Of a DNA stretch of 55,798 nt, positions 45,189-55,140 are shown one piece after another. A model generated the notes under the pieces. The model saw nothing but the letters and a program-made list of their open reading frames with translations, was not told the DNA's origin and made no database searches. The DNA comes from Clostridiaceae bacterium (lineage in GTDB: Bacteria > Bacillota > Clostridia > Acetivibrionales > DUMC01), in assembly GCA_012840075.1 (NCBI GenBank), contig DUMC01000147.1, positions 1-55,798 of the forward strand, given 5' to 3'. The translations under genes and the position numbers were made by a program. How positions within the stretch are numbered: position 1 is the first letter of the stretch; every line of letters starts with the position of its first letter.

Positions 45189-45215
45189 GTCTTAAACCTT
45201 ATTTTTTTACTATGA

Positions 45216-45244
45216 TTAATTTGATTCAAAAAAATTGGTATAAT
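45216..45244 (+). promoter_or_regulatory. Candidate polA promoter with extended -10
   Basis: TGGTATAAT (45236-45244) is an extended -10 box. The -35 at 17 bp (TTAATT) is weak, which extended -10 promoters tolerate. The leader to the polA ATG is about 115 nt. Confidence 0.5.
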
Positions 45245-45367
45245 ATAATTAATTTGTATAAGTAAGTCATTATTCTATAAACGCTATATATTTTACACAT
45301 AAAATATTTCATTTTTCACAATATAGTAATTAAATGTTATTAAAATTTGTTAAAGGAAAGGATTAAA

Positions 45368-48247
45368 ATGGCAAAAGAAAAAATAATGTTAATAGATGGT
45401 AATAGCATACTGAACAGGGCTTTTTACGGACTTCAAGGTCCACAGTTGTTGGCTACCTCTTATGGCCTTTATACAAACGGAGTTTATGGTTTTTTGAATA
45501 TACTGTTTAAGTATCTTGAAGAAGAGCATCCGGATTATATTTGTGTTGCTTTTGATATGAAAGCTCCTACCTTTAGACATGATCAATATGAAGGGTATAA
45601 AGCTAACAGGCAAGGGATGCCGGATGAGCTGGCAGTACAGGTCCCGGTGATAAAAGAAGTGCTTGATGCCATGAATATAACTAGAATTGAGTATCCCGGC
45701 TATGAGGCGGACGACCTTATAGGATGGCTATCAAGTTGTGCAGAAGCTAAGAATCTTGAAGTAGTAATAGTAACGGGCGATAGAGATTCTTTACAGCTTG
45801 TTTCTGAAAATACGCGGGTTAAGCTGCCGACGACAAGATTTGGAAAAACAACAACAGAGGAGTATGATAACCAGAGCTTTTTAGAAAAGTATGGCATAAC
45901 ACCTTTGCAATATATAGACGTTAAAGCATTGATGGGGGATAAATCAGATAATATACCCGGTGTAAAAGGCATAGGGGAGAAAACTGCTTTTGAGTTAATT
46001 AAGCAGTTTGGTTCAATAGAGGAAATATATAATAACCTTGACAAAATTGATAGAAAAAGTGTAAGAGAAAAGCTTGAAGCTGATAAGGAAATGGCTTTTT
46101 TAAGCAAAAAGCTTGCTACAATTGAAAGAAAGATTCCTGAGGAATTGTGTACCATCGAGGAGCTAAAAATTAAGGATTATAAAACCGAAAAGCTTTATCA
46201 AGTGTTCAAGAAACTGGAATTTAAGTCTTTAATACAAAAGCTGGGCTTGGAAGATATAGCGCTAAAAAATGAAGAAAATGTAGCAACCGGTGCCGAACAA
46301 AATGCGATTTCAGCAGAAGTTCCTAAAAATGTCTTGTGGATTAATAGTTTAAATGATTTGCAAAAATTAAAAGAAAGAATATCTATGCGCGGGGAAATTG
46401 CTATTTTTCCCATAATGGAAGATACCAGGGAAAAAGGAGATCTTGCAGGAAAACTGGTAGGTTTTGCCGTATCATGGATGGAGAATAACGAGGATAACGA
46501 GAATAAAAAGAAGAATGAAGAGAATATTGAAGAGAATAATGAAGAGAATAATGAAGGGAATAGACAAGTTCTAAAAAGTCATAATTTTATCTCAGCATAT
46601 GTTGATGTTTCGAACGGTTTGAGTGATGCAAATGCGGAGCAATTTGAAGAGCAATTTATTACAGATTTTAAAGATATTTTTGAAAATGAAACAATAAAAA
46701 AATGGGGACATAATGTTAAAAGTTTTCTAATATATTTAATATGTAAAGGAATTGATTTGCAAGGTCTTGCTTTTGATACGATGATAGCTGCATATATTTT
46801 AAACCCGTCTCGGCAAACATACAAAGTGTCAGAACTGGCTGCGGAATATTTAAATGAGAAACTTATTGATATAGAAGATATGATGAACAGAGGGAAGAAT
46901 AAAACTGCCCATAAAGAAGATGAACTTTATAAAGATATTGACCTTGCAGGAGCCGCAGTAAGTTATTCACAAGCAATATACAAATTGAAGGATGTATTGG
47001 CGAGGAAAATAAAAGAAAATGAACAAGAAGTATTATATTACGAAATAGAACTACCGTTGATTGAAGTCCTTGCAAGTATGGAATACCATGGTTTTAAGGT
47101 TAATGAAGATGAACTGAAATCTTTTTCAATTGAACTTGATGAAAGAATTGAGGAATTGAAAAAGGAAATATATGATCTTGCAGGGGAAGAATTTAATATA
47201 AATTCTACAAAACAGCTTGGTGAAATTTTATTTGATAAATTAGGTCTTCCTGTAGTTAAGAAAACAAAAACAGGCTATTCTACTGATGCTGAAGTGTTGG
47301 AACAATTAGCACCGATGCATAAAATAGTATCAAATATTTTGGAATACAGGCAGCTTATGAAGCTAAAATCAACGTATGTTGACGGCCTCATAAGTGTTAT
47401 AAACAAGAAGACGGGAAAAATTCATTCAAGTTTTAATCAAACTGTTGTAGTGACAGGGAGAATAAGCAGTACTGAACCAAACTTGCAGAATATACCGGTT
47501 AGACTTGAACTGGGCAGAAAGATTCGAAGAGTTTTTGTGCCTTCCGGTGAAGAATACATATTGATAGATGCGGATTATTCTCAAATAGAGCTGAGGGTTT
47601 TGGCTCATATTTCCGGTGATGAAAATTTCATAGAAGCTTTCAGGAATAATGAAGACATCCATACATCTACTGCAGCAAGGGTTTTTGGTGTTCCGGCGGA
47701 TGAGGTTACTCTCATGATGAGATCAAAAGCCAAAGCCATCAACTTTGGGATTATTTACGGAATAGGGGATTTCAGCTTGGCAAAGGACTTAGGTGTTACG
47801 CGCAAACAAGCCAAAATGTATATAGATGAATACCTGGATAAATATCCCGGTGTCAGAAAATACATGAAGAACATTGTTGAAGAAGGAAAATCAAAAGGAT
47901 ATGTGTCTACTCTGTTCAACAGAAGGAGATACCTGCCCGAATTAAGTTCAAAAAATCATAATATAAGGGCATTTGGACAAAGAGTAGCATTAAATGCTCC
48001 GGTACAGGGTACGGCGGCTGATATCATTAAAATTGCCATGGTTAAAGTATATAAAAACCTTAAGAGAAGAAAAATGAAATCAAGATTGATATTACAGGTG
48101 CACGATGAATTGGTAATAGAAGCTCATGTAGATGAAAAAGAAGAAGTTATAGAAATATTGAAAAATTCCATGGAAAAAGCTGTAGACTTGAAAGTGCCGC
48201 TAAAAGTTGATATAAAAGTTGGTAAGAATTGGTACGAAACAAAGTAG
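45368..48247 (+). CDS. polA: DNA polymerase I
   Basis: ATG 45368 follows AAAGGAAAGGA; the TTG at 45347 is unlikely. The 959-residue enzyme has an N-terminal 5' nuclease domain (LIDGNSILNRAFYGL, VTGDRDSLQL, GDKSDNIPGVKGIGEKTA) and a middle 3' exonuclease-like domain without the DxE catalytic motif. Polymerase motifs are A (LIDADYSQIELR), B (RSKAKAINFGIIYG) and C (QVHDELVIEA). Proofreading is therefore predicted inactive, as in Bacillus-type enzymes. It exceeds the usual ~880 residues. Part of the excess is a run of Asn, Glu and Lys encoded by 12-bp tandem repeats at 46517-46552. coaE follows after 21 bp. Confidence 0.97.
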   Translation: MAKEKIMLIDGNSILNRAFYGLQGPQLLATSYGLYTNGVYGFLNILFKYLEEEHPDYICVAFDMKAPTFRHDQYEGYKANRQGMPDELAVQVPVIKEVLDAMNITRIEYPGYEADDLIGWLSSCAEAKNLEVVIVTGDRDSLQLVSENTRVKLPTTRFGKTTTEEYDNQSFLEKYGITPLQYIDVKALMGDKSDNIPGVKGIGEKTAFELIKQFGSIEEIYNNLDKIDRKSVREKLEADKEMAFLSKKLATIERKIPEELCTIEELKIKDYKTEKLYQVFKKLEFKSLIQKLGLEDIALKNEENVATGAEQNAISAEVPKNVLWINSLNDLQKLKERISMRGEIAIFPIMEDTREKGDLAGKLVGFAVSWMENNEDNENKKKNEENIEENNEENNEGNRQVLKSHNFISAYVDVSNGLSDANAEQFEEQFITDFKDIFENETIKKWGHNVKSFLIYLICKGIDLQGLAFDTMIAAYILNPSRQTYKVSELAAEYLNEKLIDIEDMMNRGKNKTAHKEDELYKDIDLAGAAVSYSQAIYKLKDVLARKIKENEQEVLYYEIELPLIEVLASMEYHGFKVNEDELKSFSIELDERIEELKKEIYDLAGEEFNINSTKQLGEILFDKLGLPVVKKTKTGYSTDAEVLEQLAPMHKIVSNILEYRQLMKLKSTYVDGLISVINKKTGKIHSSFNQTVVVTGRISSTEPNLQNIPVRLELGRKIRRVFVPSGEEYILIDADYSQIELRVLAHISGDENFIEAFRNNEDIHTSTAARVFGVPADEVTLMMRSKAKAINFGIIYGIGDFSLAKDLGVTRKQAKMYIDEYLDKYPGVRKYMKNIVEEGKSKGYVSTLFNRRRYLPELSSKNHNIRAFGQRVALNAPVQGTAADIIKIAMVKVYKNLKRRKMKSRLILQVHDELVIEAHVDEKEEVIEILKNSMEKAVDLKVPLKVDIKVGKNWYETK

Positions 48248-48268
48248 GATTTTCAGGGGGAGATATAA

Positions 48269-48868
48269 TTGAAGATTATAGGTGTTACAGGAGGAATTGG
48301 CAGCGGAAAAAGCACTGTTGCCCGTATTTTAAGAGATTTGGGAGCTAAAATAATTGATGCAGATAAAATTGCCAGGGAGGTTACTGCAAAGGGAGAACCT
48401 GCTCTGGCTGAATTAGTTGATTATTTCGGTCAGGAGATACTTGACAAAGATGGGGAGCTTAATAGAAAGTATCTTGCAAATATTGTATTCAATGATAAAA
48501 AAAAGCTTGAAAAGTTGAATGAAATTACTCATAAATATATAATTAAAAAGATAATAAATAAAGTAAATAAACTGAAAGAAGAAGGAAAGCATGATTTGAT
48601 AGTGCTTGATGTACCGATACCTGTTGAACATGGTTTTTTGGATATAGCGGAAGAAGTGTGGGTCGTCAAATCCGATAAAGAAACCCGCATAAGAAGGATA
48701 ATGGAGAGAAGTAAAATTTCTTATGAAGAAGCATTGAAAAGGATAGAGGCTCAAATAAGCGATGATGAATATTTTAAAATTGCTACTTTGATAATTGAAA
48801 ATAATGGTACTTTGGAGGAATTGGAAAATACTGTAGCAAAGCTCTATATTCAAAGAAAGTTAGGTTAG
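48269..48868 (+). CDS. coaE: Dephospho-CoA kinase
   Basis: The last step of coenzyme A synthesis. The 199-residue protein starts at TTG 48269 after GGGGGAG. The P-loop GVTGGIGSGKSTVARIL, DADKIAREV, VLDVPIPVE and the lid RIMERSKISYEEALKRI are all present. The polA-coaE-transglycosylase order, also seen in other Clostridia, suggests one transcript. Confidence 0.95.
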   Translation: MKIIGVTGGIGSGKSTVARILRDLGAKIIDADKIAREVTAKGEPALAELVDYFGQEILDKDGELNRKYLANIVFNDKKKLEKLNEITHKYIIKKIINKVNKLKEEGKHDLIVLDVPIPVEHGFLDIAEEVWVVKSDKETRIRRIMERSKISYEEALKRIEAQISDDEYFKIATLIIENNGTLEELENTVAKLYIQRKLG

Positions 48869-48878
48869 TTAGGAGATC

Positions 48879-49505
48879 ATGGGTAAGAGACGAAAAATTA
48901 TAAAAGTGATCAAAGTTAAAAAGAGGAATATAATCGGAAATGAGAGCAATAATAAAAAATATTTTTTATACATAGTTGTAGCGCTTTTGCTGATAATATT
49001 TATAATAGATAATTCAAGTGCAGTGATTAAAAGAATATATCCATTAAAATATAAAGAGTTCGTATTTAAGTACTCTTATGAATATGGGATTGACCCTTAC
49101 CTGGTTTTTGCGGTTATAAAGGCGGAGAGCAGTTTTAATCCTAATGCTAAGTCAAGAAAAAATGCTATAGGTCTTATGCAAATTACAGAGCGAACTGCCT
49201 TATGGGGAGCAGAAACAATAGGTATTGAAGAGTTTACGCAGGAAGACTTATACGATCCTGAGACGAATATTAGGATTGGATGTTGGTATATAAGACAACT
49301 CATGAATGAATTCTCCAACCGCATTGACCTGGTTCTGGCCGCATATAACGGAGGAAGCGGCAATGTTAATGAGTGGCTTAAAAATGTAGAATATAGCAAA
49401 ACAGGTCAGGAACTTGATGTGATACCGTTTAGGGAAACAGCAATGTTTGTGAAAAAGGTTAAGAATTATTATGAAGTGTATTTGAATCTGTATGGGGAAA
49501 AGTGA
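48879..49505 (+). CDS. Membrane-anchored lytic transglycosylase (Slt family)
   Basis: It cleaves peptidoglycan glycan strands. The 208-residue protein has a very basic N-terminus, one membrane helix (about 28-44) and an SLT domain. Catalytic Glu83 lies in VFAVIKAESSFNPNA, followed by IGLMQITERTALWGA and LVLAAYNGGSGNVNEWL. The start has TTAGGAG 11 bp after coaE. It would act on the outer face of the membrane. Confidence 0.93.
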   Translation: MGKRRKIIKVIKVKKRNIIGNESNNKKYFLYIVVALLLIIFIIDNSSAVIKRIYPLKYKEFVFKYSYEYGIDPYLVFAVIKAESSFNPNAKSRKNAIGLMQITERTALWGAETIGIEEFTQEDLYDPETNIRIGCWYIRQLMNEFSNRIDLVLAAYNGGSGNVNEWLKNVEYSKTGQELDVIPFRETAMFVKKVKNYYEVYLNLYGEK

Positions 49506-49579
49506 GGAAGTTTTGTTTAGTAAGTTTAGCAGCAAGTTTAGTAGAAAGTTTATTAGTTTTGGTAAACATAGAAAGTTTA

Positions 49580-49852
49580 GGGAAAATAGAGATTAAGATA
49601 AAAATTGGCGGAATAAATCACTTTTTTTGGGTTACAGAGATAAACGTACGCGGGAAAGATGGGTATGAAATATTAAGGCATAAAATGAAGGGACGTTCTT
49701 TTAAAGATCTGGTTACGGAAGTATATGTAGATGGTGCAGGTTTTTCTTCGAATAAATGGGTTGCAAGTGAATTGTTTGATTATTACGGTTATCTTCCATA
49801 TGTAGCGGATAGGCATATATGCGAATTTTTACCTCAATTCTCATGCTTGTAA
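49580..49852 (+). pseudogene. Glycoside hydrolase family 4, internal remnant
   Basis: The frame KIKIGGINHFFWVTEINVRGKDGYEILRHKM through YGYLPYVADRHICEFLPQFS matches the middle of GH4 enzymes, where GxNH carries the metal-binding His and GDRH-x-x-EF lies downstream. The NAD-binding N-terminus and the C-terminal third are absent. The frame runs open from the transglycosylase stop but the first ~30 codons show no GH4 match, so the true gene start is lost. Confidence 0.62.
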
Positions 49853-49905
49853 AGGACATGATTCCCTTTGCTTTAAGAAATATTAAATAAAATGGGGTGA
49901 ATTAT

Positions 49906-51173
49906 ATGACATACAAATTTAGCATAACATTAGAAGAAAAAAATACTTACGCGAATTAGCTAAGAAGTATTTAGAATATGCTAACTTGCCTATAATGGAA
50001 ATTAGAAAAAAACTATGGTATGACCACAATTCGCTGAAAGCGGAAAAACCGGTTATAGTAATGGAGACAAGCGGATTTCAGGATGAAATAATGCCTGAAT
50101 CGAAATGTGAGTCGCCTGCAGCCAAGGAAATTGAAAGGAATTTATTGATCCCGATAATAAATTACGAATTGATAAATGATGATAAAATTATATCACCTTA
50201 CTATTCAGTATTTTGGAATATTGAAGTTAAAGAATTTGGACTTGATATTAAAGTTTTACATGCTAAAGACAGGAATGGTAAAGAATTAGGTTATAAAATT
50301 GAATACCCCATATCTGATATCAAAAACGATTTCGGTATTTTAAGACAATCAGTTTACAGTGTTAACAGAACTTATACAATGGAATGGAAAGCGTTTGTGG
50401 AAGATGTGTTGGGTGATATAATTCCGGTAAAAATAAAAAATCAAAGTCTAACATGGTACTGCTCAATATCTGCGAAGGTTGTTAGGCTTATGGGATTGGA
50501 AACAATGATGTATTCAATGATAGATTACCCGGAAGAAATGTATAACCTTTTAAGCTTTATAAAAAATGATATACTTGCTTTTTTGAATTGGCAGGAAAAA
50601 GAAGGATTACTTGTTCTAAATAATGAAAATGATTATGTAGGTGGAGGCAGTTATGGTTTTACCACTGAACTTCCGGCAGATGATTATAGACAAGGAGAAC
50701 CGGTAAGATGTAAAGATTTATGGTTACATATGAATTCTCAGGAAACATTGGGAATTTCACCGGAAATGTACGGGGAATTTATTTTTCCGCATTACTGTGA
50801 TATAGCCAAAAACTTTGGTTTAGTATATTACGGTTGTTGCGAACCTGTTCATAGTATTTGGGAAGATTACATAAGCAAGCTTCCCGGAATTAGAAAGGTA
50901 TCGGTTTCCCCTTGGTGTGATGAAGAATATATGGGCAACGTGCTAAAAAACAGCAATGTTATATACTCAAGAAAACCCAGTCCAAATTACATTGGTGTAG
51001 AAAAAAATTTTGATGAAGAAGCATTCCGTCAACATATAGCCAAAACTTTAAAAGCAGCAAAAGACTGTAAACTGGAATTTATTTTCAGAGACATTTATAC
51101 ATTATCAGGTGATATAAGTAAACCTGGCAGAGCTGTAAAAATTGTCAGAGAAATGATTGATAAAATGTGGTGA
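49906..51173 (+). CDS. Uroporphyrinogen decarboxylase-like protein, frameshifted near the start
   Basis: ATG 49906 follows GGGGTG and gives MTYKFSITLEEK, then a stop at 49957. A shifted frame carries the natural continuation KKYLRELAKKYLEYANLPIMEIRKKLWYDH and the whole remaining barrel to TGA at 51171. One extra A in the A7 run at 49937-49943 would restore a single frame. The body is URO-D-like (LWLHMNSQETLGISPEMYGEFIFPHY, LVYYGCCEPVHS) with a Cys pair rather than the H-x-C of the family member at 21276. Without the 5' part the open frame from 49986 encodes 395 residues. The function is unknown. Confidence 0.7.
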
Positions 51174-51223
51174 AGTAAAGGTAAATTATCACATGCGTTA
51201 TCTATTAAGGAGGAAAAAGGAGC

Positions 51224-53197
51224 ATGAATATACAACAATTAGAAGTATATTTTCAGAATTGGTGGTTATATGACTTTAAAGATCAGCTTAAAAATTTTAT
51301 ATATAAACAATCCGAAGAAGCATTTGCCAGGGGAGATAGAGCACGCGATCAAATAAAAAGTATAGATGAAGTTCAAAAACGTATTTCCAATATACGAGAA
51401 AAACTCATTGATTCACTGGGAGGACTTCCACCAAGTGATACCCCACTTAATCCAAAAATTACAGGAACTATTAAATGTGACGGGTTTAGAATAGAAAAAG
51501 TAATTTTTGAATCACGTCCAAAAAACTATGTAACGGCAAATCTATATATACCTGATAATATTACTTCACCAAGAGGTGCCGTACTTTTTCTTTCAGGTCA
51601 TATTAAGGAGGCCAAACACTCCGAAGAGTATCAAATTGTGTGCAGATATCTGGTAAAAGCCGGACTGGTAGTATTATCACAAGATCCAATAGGACAAGGA
51701 GAACGATTTAGCTATTATGATAAATCAGCAGGGAAAGCTATTGTAAACTGGGGAACAGGAGAACATGATTATGCAGGATCTCAATGTTGGCTTTTGGGAG
51801 ATGCTATTGCTCGTTATTTTGTCCATGATGCAATGAGAGGCATAGATTATCTTTGTACGCGACCGGAAGTAGATCCAACAAAAATAGGTGTTACGGGTAA
51901 TTCAGGAGGAGGAACGCAAACCTCGTTAGTAATGATGTGTGATCCACGAATAGCTGCAGCAGCACCGGCCACCTTTATCATGAATCGGCGTACATTTCTA
52001 TATACGGATAATCCGCAAGATTCCGAGCAAATATGGCCTGGTTTCACAGAACAAGGATTTGACCATGAAGACATACTAATTTCGATGGTTCCAAAACCCG
52101 TGCTGATATTGGCAGTTACATCTGACTTTTTCCCCATTGAAGGAACAATAGAAACCTTTAATAGAACCAAAAGATTCTGGAGTATGTACGGAAAGGAAAA
52201 CAACCTTCAATTGTTTGTGGATGATTCGGATCATCATTACACACGAGCAATGGCCAAAAAGGCTGCGGAGTTTTTTGCAGAGCATTTATTGGGGGTAAAA
52301 GTTTCTCTTGGTGACAGAAATATTGAACCATTAGAACCTTCGCTTCTGTGGTGTACAAAATCAGGTCAAATACTAGGAGATATTGATGATGCAAGAACCG
52401 TTTATGATGAAAATTGTGCAAGACTTGAGGAAATAGAAAAGAAACGTAATTCAATACCGGAACTTAAACGAAAAGAAATTGCTTTAAATTGGCTTAGGAA
52501 AAAAGTGTTTTCGAGCAGAAAGCCATGTGATTTAAATCCGAGGCGTTATTTTGTTGATAAAATTGATGAACTGGAAATCCAAATATGTTTATGGTGGTCT
52601 CAAAAAGGAATTTTTAATTGTGCTTACTATTTCAGGAATTGTCATTTTGACGGAAAGGATTTGCCGGTTACCATAGCTGTATGGGATGATGGTACAAATT
52701 GTCTCAAACCTCATATGGACTGGATTCGTGAGACATGCGCTTCAAGGAGAGCTGTTATGGTATTAGACACCTCCGGTGTAGGATTTATGTCGCAAAGACA
52801 GATCACTTATGCGCCGGTAAGGGAATTTCTTGGTGCGATTTTCAAACTTACGCATGATTTAATATGGCTTGATGACAGCATGGTTGCATTGAGAACATAT
52901 GATACGATAAGAGCTATAGACGCAATGAAATTTATACCGGGAATAGATGAAAACAATGTAAATATATATGCTTTCGGTAGACAAGGGATATATGGACAAC
53001 TTGCAGCCATACTGGACGAAAGAGTAAAACAAATAGAAATAACGGAAGAAATAAGGAGTTACGGAGAGTTAGTAAAATCCCAATATTATAATTCGTATGA
53101 TATTATGAGCATTATACTTCCCGGAATGCTAAAATATTTTGATATGCAAGATATTAAAAAGTGGCTTATTCAAGGCAAAAAAATAAAGGATAAATAA
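51224..53197 (+). CDS. Large alpha/beta hydrolase, acetyl-xylan-esterase-like
   Basis: The 657-residue protein has an N-terminal helical part and an alpha/beta hydrolase domain (about 85-360). The oxyanion region is AVLFLSGHIKEAKHSEEYQ, the nucleophile Ser lies in GVTGNSGGGTQ, Asp in AVTSDFFPIEG and His in VDDSDHHYTRAMA. The C-terminal ~300 residues look like a second, degenerate hydrolase-like domain (YAFGRQGIYGQLAAIL) lacking a serine elbow. There is no signal peptide. Deacylation of imported hemicellulose fragments is plausible from context. A peptidase role is the alternative. An AAGGAGG site precedes the start. Confidence 0.75.
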   Translation: MNIQQLEVYFQNWWLYDFKDQLKNFIYKQSEEAFARGDRARDQIKSIDEVQKRISNIREKLIDSLGGLPPSDTPLNPKITGTIKCDGFRIEKVIFESRPKNYVTANLYIPDNITSPRGAVLFLSGHIKEAKHSEEYQIVCRYLVKAGLVVLSQDPIGQGERFSYYDKSAGKAIVNWGTGEHDYAGSQCWLLGDAIARYFVHDAMRGIDYLCTRPEVDPTKIGVTGNSGGGTQTSLVMMCDPRIAAAAPATFIMNRRTFLYTDNPQDSEQIWPGFTEQGFDHEDILISMVPKPVLILAVTSDFFPIEGTIETFNRTKRFWSMYGKENNLQLFVDDSDHHYTRAMAKKAAEFFAEHLLGVKVSLGDRNIEPLEPSLLWCTKSGQILGDIDDARTVYDENCARLEEIEKKRNSIPELKRKEIALNWLRKKVFSSRKPCDLNPRRYFVDKIDELEIQICLWWSQKGIFNCAYYFRNCHFDGKDLPVTIAVWDDGTNCLKPHMDWIRETCASRRAVMVLDTSGVGFMSQRQITYAPVREFLGAIFKLTHDLIWLDDSMVALRTYDTIRAIDAMKFIPGIDENNVNIYAFGRQGIYGQLAAILDERVKQIEITEEIRSYGELVKSQYYNSYDIMSIILPGMLKYFDMQDIKKWLIQGKKIKDK

Positions 53198-53852
53198 AAC
53201 CGAGTAAAAATTTATATCTTATAGTAAAGCTAAAGCAATATTTTTTAATGAAATTAATGAACATATATTATATTCTAATTATATAAAATGAGCAGGATTA
53301 GATTAATTTGATAAATCAAAAGTAATCCGGTGAAAATGATTGTAATTATTGGTACTATCTCAATCAATTGCTCCTACAGTTGTTTATGTATAGGCTTTTT
53401 CTAAATTATAACTTGAATGCAATTAAATGGATAGAAACTATGTTTATAAAATTTAAAGAATAATATCAGTTGCTCTCGTAATCTAATTAAAATTTAAGTT
53501 TTTAAATATCACAATAAAAAAATATAAAATAAAAAAGGAGTGAAGAAAATAAAAAGTTAACTATTAAAAAGTTCTTTCTATACTTTATAAAGCTGTTCAA
53601 AAAAGAATACTACTATACACCAAAAGCATTCCAAGAAATGATGTTTACTGGGTGAAAAAAGAAAAGAAAGGAGAATGCAGGAGAGAGGGGTATCCTCATG
53701 TACATTATGTGTACATTAGAAAAGTGCGGTTTCTTATACGGGAACACTCCTTCTTAAATTGTAACTTTCCTTAACTAATCAAACTCCTTAATTAATCAAC
53801 TGAAAAGAAATGCTTTTATACAGGAAAGAGGAGTTCCCCCTTACTTTATCTA
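53198..53852. other. Decayed intergenic region
   Basis: No complete gene is seen. A 45-codon open stretch without start (53326-53463, NYWYYLNQLLLQLFMYRL ... TMFIKFKE) is protein-like and may be a transposase or membrane-protein remnant. An AAAAAAGGAG site at about 53533 leads nowhere. An inverted repeat ATGTACA/TGTACAT (53698-53716) resembles the half-sites of the operator at 8862. Confidence 0.4.
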
Positions 53853-53860
53853 ATGCCTAA

Positions 53861-53972
53861 GACAAGTGAACCGTTCCCTTGTCTGTCATGTCTTAGACAG
53901 AAGAACCGTCCCCATGTCTCAGAAGAACCGTCCCCTTGTCTCACCCCAGACAAGAGAACCGTCCCCCTGTCT
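53861..53972. repeat. Array of four REP-like units (AACCGTCCCC type)
   Basis: Units at 53861-53884, 53896-53919, 53918-53941 and 53949-53972 share the pattern GACA-x-GAACCGTCCCCTTGTCT, whose ends (GACAAG/CTTGTC) are complementary. This motif is known to me as a dispersed repeat in Clostridia and relatives. The last unit overlaps the stop codon of the DAHP synthase gene on the other strand. Confidence 0.75.
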
Positions 53973-54984
53973 AGATTTGTCTGCCTACTGCTTGTGCTAC
54001 CAAGGCCAGCTCTTCCATTAGCTTGGAAAATTTATCGGGTCTTAATGATTGAGGACCGTCGCACAGGGCGCAGGTCGGATCCAGGTGAACCTCTATGATC
54101 AAGCCGTCAGCGCCGGTGGCTATTGCACCTTTTGAGAGGGGAGCTACATATTTCCATGTTCCGGAAGCATGGCTAGGGTCAACGATTATCGGTAAGTGTG
54201 AAAGTTCCTTTACTACAGGGATGGCACTCATGTCTATTGTATTTCTGGTTGAGGTTTCGTAAGTCCTGATTCCTCTCTCACATAAAATCACGTTATCGTT
54301 TCCCGAAGAGAGGATATATTCTGCTGCCATAAGCCATTCTTCTATTGTCGCAGCAAGACCTCGTTTTAAGAGAATTGGCTTTCCGGTAGAACCTGCTTCC
54401 TTAAGGAGCTTGAAGTTCTGCATGTTTCTTGCACCGATTTGAAGAATGTCAACGTAGGAAGCAACAGTTTCCACATCTCTGGTGTCTAATACTTCAGTAA
54501 CGATTTTTAAACCGGTTATCTTTTTTGCAGTGTACATAATTTTAAGACCCTCTTCTTCAAGACCTTGAAATGAATAAGGAGAAGTACGCGGCTTAAATGC
54601 ACCGCCCCTCAATATCTTTGCACCCGCTTCTTTTACTTTAATGGCAGTATCAATAAAACTTTCTTCATTTTCAATAGCACAGGGACCTGCTATCACAACT
54701 ATTTCTTTGCCGCCGATTTTGATGTCATCAATTTCAACAATTGTAGATTCTTGTTTAAGCTCCCTGCTTGCTAATTTGTATGGCTTCATTATAGGTACAA
54801 GATTTTCCACACCCGGCATGGTGAGAATTTCCTGAGTATTTAACAAACGTTTGTCTCCGATTGCACCTATAACCGTTTTGACTTCACCGTATATGGGATG
54901 CGTTAAAAAACCTAATTCCATCAGCTTTTGTTCGACATTTTTAATCTGTTCTTTCGTTGCATTCTTATTCATTACAACTATCAT
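53971..54984 (-). CDS. aroF: 3-deoxy-7-phosphoheptulonate (DAHP) synthase, type I-beta
   Basis: It condenses phosphoenolpyruvate and erythrose-4-phosphate, the entry to aromatic amino-acid synthesis. The 337 residues begin with a ferredoxin-like regulatory domain (MIVVMNKNATKEQIKNVEQK, about 1-70). The barrel follows: VIAGPCAIENEE, LRGGAFKPRTSPYSFQGL, QIGARNMQNF, PILLKRG, CERGIRTYE, IVDPSHASGTW, IEVHLDP and DGPQSL. It reads leftwards, convergent with the gene at 51224, behind a T-box leader. GGGAGG lies 12 nt before the ATG. The stop codon lies inside a REP-like unit. Confidence 0.95.
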   Translation of the reverse strand: MIVVMNKNATKEQIKNVEQKLMELGFLTHPIYGEVKTVIGAIGDKRLLNTQEILTMPGVENLVPIMKPYKLASRELKQESTIVEIDDIKIGGKEIVVIAGPCAIENEESFIDTAIKVKEAGAKILRGGAFKPRTSPYSFQGLEEEGLKIMYTAKKITGLKIVTEVLDTRDVETVASYVDILQIGARNMQNFKLLKEAGSTGKPILLKRGLAATIEEWLMAAEYILSSGNDNVILCERGIRTYETSTRNTIDMSAIPVVKELSHLPIIVDPSHASGTWKYVAPLSKGAIATGADGLIIEVHLDPTCALCDGPQSLRPDKFSKLMEELALVAQAVGRQI

Positions 54985-55140
54985 ACTTTAACCAAACCTC
55001 CCTACATTATCTCTTAAAATCTTAAATTTAAGCGAACATACAACGTTAAATTAAACGATCACAAACCTTAAAATTAAGCAATCCTCTATTTAAATATTGA
55101 AGATTTATTTCTTTTTTTTATTTTATTTAATCTACTTAAC

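Noticed and set aside
45700-46155. 151-codon minus-strand frame inside polA
   Set aside because: Antisense shadow of the 5' nuclease domain. Ser-rich hydrophobic composition, no initiation signal.
53861-53972. CRISPR array
   Set aside because: The four units are adjacent or overlapping without spacers of uniform length, they are imperfect, and no cas gene is near. They fit a REP-type repeat.
53853-54098. 81-codon plus-strand frame starting in the REP array
   Set aside because: It consists of translated repeat units plus the antisense of the aroF 3' end.
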